DNA of 64,000 nt, taken from contig NZ_FOLE01000002.1 of assembly GCF_900112255.1 (NCBI RefSeq), positions 193,854-257,853 of the forward strand, in the 5' to 3' direction. Under the pieces are notes generated by a model that was not told the DNA's origin, made no database searches, and was given only the letters and a program-made list of their open reading frames with translations. This DNA comes from Flexibacter flexilis DSM 6793. GTDB lineage: Bacteria; Bacteroidota; Bacteroidia; Cytophagales; Flexibacteraceae. The stretch's first letter is position 1; every line of letters begins with the position of its first letter. Shown here one piece after another: positions 61,988 through 64,000 of this stretch. The translations under genes and the position numbers were made by a program.

Positions 61988-63334
61988 ATGCTATTAAAGT
62001 CTTACAAACAATTTATTGTCAGTACATTTAGACAACACTATGGTCGCTATGCTTACAATCGTGCCGAGTTTAAACGTACTGTAGTTTCCATACAAGTCAT
62101 TTTTGTTGCCATTTTAGCTTCTTTTGGTTTTTTCGTGATAGATAGCTGGTTTGGCCTTTGGAATCATGCTATCTTGGATTTAAGTATGATAGTTATGTTT
62201 TCGGCAAGCCTTAAACTTTTTAATACGGGACGTTATGGGCTGGGCAAATTCATGGTAGCCTCCTATGGAAGCATTATTGTCTTGGTAAATGGTTCTTCAC
62301 AAGGTCGCGAAGCAGGCAATCATTTCCTCTTTTTTGCCATTATCAGCGGAATGTTTATGTTATTTTCCGTCCGAAAAGAACGCAACTACCTGCTAGCCAG
62401 CCTTTTTATAACACTTTTTTGCCTGTCTTTTTTAGAATTAACTGACTATCATTTTTCTGGTTTCATTCCTTTCAACAATCAATACACGACCACTAATTAT
62501 TACTTTTCCTTATTGGTATCTCTGTTTATGATTGCAATGTTTAGTTACAGCTATGTCAGCACACACCAATCTGCCGAATACAAACTCGAAAAACTCAATG
62601 AACGCTTACGCACACAAAATCTAAAATTACACAAAACAAATATGGAGCTAGACAGCTTCGTGTACAAAGCATCACACGATTTGCGCTCTCCACTTACATC
62701 ACTTTTGGGCTTAATTGAAGTGATGAAACTCGAACCTGATACGAGCAAACTAAGCGAATACATCGAGCTACAAACCAAAATGATAAAAAAACTGGATTCT
62801 TATATTCAGGACATACTCAATATTTCTAAGAACTCGCGCGTTCCTTTGGATATTTCGGCTATCAATTTTGAGGGAATGGTCAATGACACACTCAACCAAC
62901 TCAAATACGCCCAACATTACGAACTGATCAACAAGCATATTTACGTAAAACAAGAAACCACTTTTTATTCGGACAACAAACGCCTTAGCATTGTATTTAA
63001 CAACCTGATTTCTAACGCCATACGTTATTGCGATTTAAGCAAACAATTCCCTACACTCAACGTCAGTATAGAAGTAGATTTAAGAGAAGCCCGCATTGAA
63101 ATATACGACAATGGAATCGGAATTGGTCGCGAACACATCAATAAACTTTTTGCCATGTTCTACCGCGCCACATCTGAGCGAACAGGCTCAGGATTAGGGC
63201 TTTATATCGTAAAAGAAACAGTCGAGAAATTAGGGGGGCGCATCAAATTAACTTCAGAATTAGGCAAGTGGACAAAATTTGAAATATTTTTACCCAATCA
63301 AGAGCAAAGCAAACGCGCTATTAGCAACTATTAA
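61988..63334 (+). CDS. Membrane sensor histidine kinase
   Basis: A 448-residue kinase. The N-terminal half (about 30-200) has six hydrophobic segments (e.g. VVSIQVIFVAILASFGFFVI, LASLFITLFCLSFLELT, YFSLLVSLFMIAMFSYSYV); then a short coiled region with TNMELDSFVYKASHDLRSPLTSLLGLIEVM, holding the phospho-acceptor His near residue 230, and a HATPase_c domain with N-box NNLISNAIRYCD near 340, G1 IEIYDNGIGIG near 370 and G2 GSGLGLYIVKETV near 400. The signal it senses is unknown. No response regulator is adjacent; the 9.3 kb regulator is far off. Followed 10 bases later by the YihY gene, so the two may be cotranscribed. Confidence 0.92.
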   Translation: MLLKSYKQFIVSTFRQHYGRYAYNRAEFKRTVVSIQVIFVAILASFGFFVIDSWFGLWNHAILDLSMIVMFSASLKLFNTGRYGLGKFMVASYGSIIVLVNGSSQGREAGNHFLFFAIISGMFMLFSVRKERNYLLASLFITLFCLSFLELTDYHFSGFIPFNNQYTTTNYYFSLLVSLFMIAMFSYSYVSTHQSAEYKLEKLNERLRTQNLKLHKTNMELDSFVYKASHDLRSPLTSLLGLIEVMKLEPDTSKLSEYIELQTKMIKKLDSYIQDILNISKNSRVPLDISAINFEGMVNDTLNQLKYAQHYELINKHIYVKQETTFYSDNKRLSIVFNNLISNAIRYCDLSKQFPTLNVSIEVDLREARIEIYDNGIGIGREHINKLFAMFYRATSERTGSGLGLYIVKETVEKLGGRIKLTSELGKWTKFEIFLPNQEQSKRAISNY

Positions 63335-63344
63335 ATAAACCTTC

Positions 63345-64000
63345 ATGACACAACCTTTTTCTATCCAAAAGTGGCTATCCAACACTTGGTCTTTTACCCT
63401 CCAACTCAAAGACGCATGGGACGAAGACAATTGTTTTCGGCTGGCGGCGGCACTCTCCTATTACACCATTTTTTCATTAGCCCCCATGATCATCATTGTG
63501 ATTAGTACGGCTGGTTATTTTTTTGGGAAAGAAGCCGTTGCGGGACAAATTTTTACACAAGCCAAAGACATCATCGGCGAAGAAGGCGCACTCGGCCTTC
63601 AAAATATGGTACAAAATGCTTACTTACAACACGATAGCTTTATCACTAAAGTAATTGGCGGTGGGACGCTTATTTTTTCGGCTACGGCCACCTTCACGGT
63701 ACTGCAAGATTCCCTCAACACCATTTGGGACGTAAAAGCCAAACCTTCCAAAGGTTGGCTTAAGTTTTTGATAAACAGGGTTTTATCATTTGCTTTGGTA
63801 ATGGCTATCGGATTTTTACTGCTTGTTTCGCTAGTCATTCATACGATACTAATTGCCTTGCAAAGTTTCATCGAACAAATATTAGATAGCTTTTCGGTGT
63901 ACTTGATTAGTACGGCACAATTTGCCGTTTCGTTTGGTATTATTACGCTCATGTTCGCCATGATGTTCAAGTTCCTACCCGACGTGCGCCTGCGTTGGCG
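63345..64000 (+). CDS. YihY/UPF0761-type membrane protein (C-terminus cut by window edge)
   Basis: 218 complete codons of a larger gene. The ATG at 63345 follows the histidine kinase stop by 10 bases. The N-terminal part carries the family motif AAALSYYTIFSLAPMIIIVIS near residue 36-56, then FSATATFTVLQDSLNTIWDVK near 116 and a transmembrane pair LSFALVMAIGFLLLVSLVIHT. These are features of the YihY/BrkB-like (once called ribonuclease BN) inner-membrane family, whose function is unknown. The frame stays open to base 64000. Confidence 0.88.
   Translation, partial: MTQPFSIQKWLSNTWSFTLQLKDAWDEDNCFRLAAALSYYTIFSLAPMIIIVISTAGYFFGKEAVAGQIFTQAKDIIGEEGALGLQNMVQNAYLQHDSFITKVIGGGTLIFSATATFTVLQDSLNTIWDVKAKPSKGWLKFLINRVLSFALVMAIGFLLLVSLVIHTILIALQSFIEQILDSFSVYLISTAQFAVSFGIITLMFAMMFKFLPDVRLRW

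Overview
This 64 kb window looks like chromosomal DNA from a member of the Bacteroidota, most likely the order Cytophagales. Pointers are the promoter form TAnnTTTG ahead of many genes, lack of ordinary Shine-Dalgarno sites, DUF5683, DUF4249 and BBP2-type porin genes, a type IX secretion (T9SS) sorting tail on a 2,808-residue protein, and a PiT transporter, ribBA and YbiT-like ABC-F protein of the kinds found in that phylum. I cannot name a species. No plasmid, phage, IS element, rRNA or CRISPR array was seen.

Layout. 1-1.5 kb: a cut DciA/DUF721 gene, a STAS-domain gene and purC. 1.6-3.6 kb: an AT-rich type II restriction-modification pair resembling HaeII (RGCGCY). 3.7-5.0 kb: a DUF5683 protein and a TrmH-type RNA methylase. 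5.1-9.1 kb: the RNA-repair pair hen1-pnkp. 9.3-13 kb: a LuxR-type response regulator, riboflavin synthase, cysteine desulfurase and fabG. 13-16.8 kb: an AraC regulator, two pirins separated by a palindromic repeat block, OsmC and a small GNAT protein. 17-26 kb: phosphate transporter, thioesterase, HPPD, a GT39 glycosyltransferase, thrS, an exported protein and ribBA. 26-34 kb: an AT-rich surface polysaccharide operon with chain-length protein, two polymerase/ligase-like proteins, two glycosyltransferases, an acyltransferase and a flippase. 34-38 kb: YcxB-like protein, DUF4249 lipoprotein, NeuD-like acetyltransferase, two identical tRNA-Arg(ACG) genes and a porin. 38-55 kb: two giant genes on the minus strand (a 2,253-residue TPR protein with a protease-like head, and the T9SS cargo protein) flanking a GT9 glycosyltransferase. 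55-64 kb: prfB with its programmed +1 frameshift, an ABC-F ATPase, kbl, an OmpA/PD40 protein, a histidine kinase and a cut YihY gene.

How they fit together. Most genes are housekeeping or cell-envelope genes. The notable accessory parts are the HaeII-like system, the Pnkp/Hen1 RNA-repair operon (known from other bacteria to mend and 2'-O-methylate RNA cut by ribotoxins), and the polysaccharide operon. Reading every GCGC word in the window by eye gave only one RGCGCY site (26876-26881, inside the polysaccharide operon) against about 75 of the mirror class YGCGCR. That is a strong in-sequence sign that a HaeII-specificity system has shaped this genome. I did not find a system that is plainly new; the best leads are this site avoidance, the giant TPR protein with an apparently disabled protease domain and a 705 bp internal duplication, the ABC-F protein with a broken second P-loop, and the palindromic repeat block at 14.9-15.2 kb.
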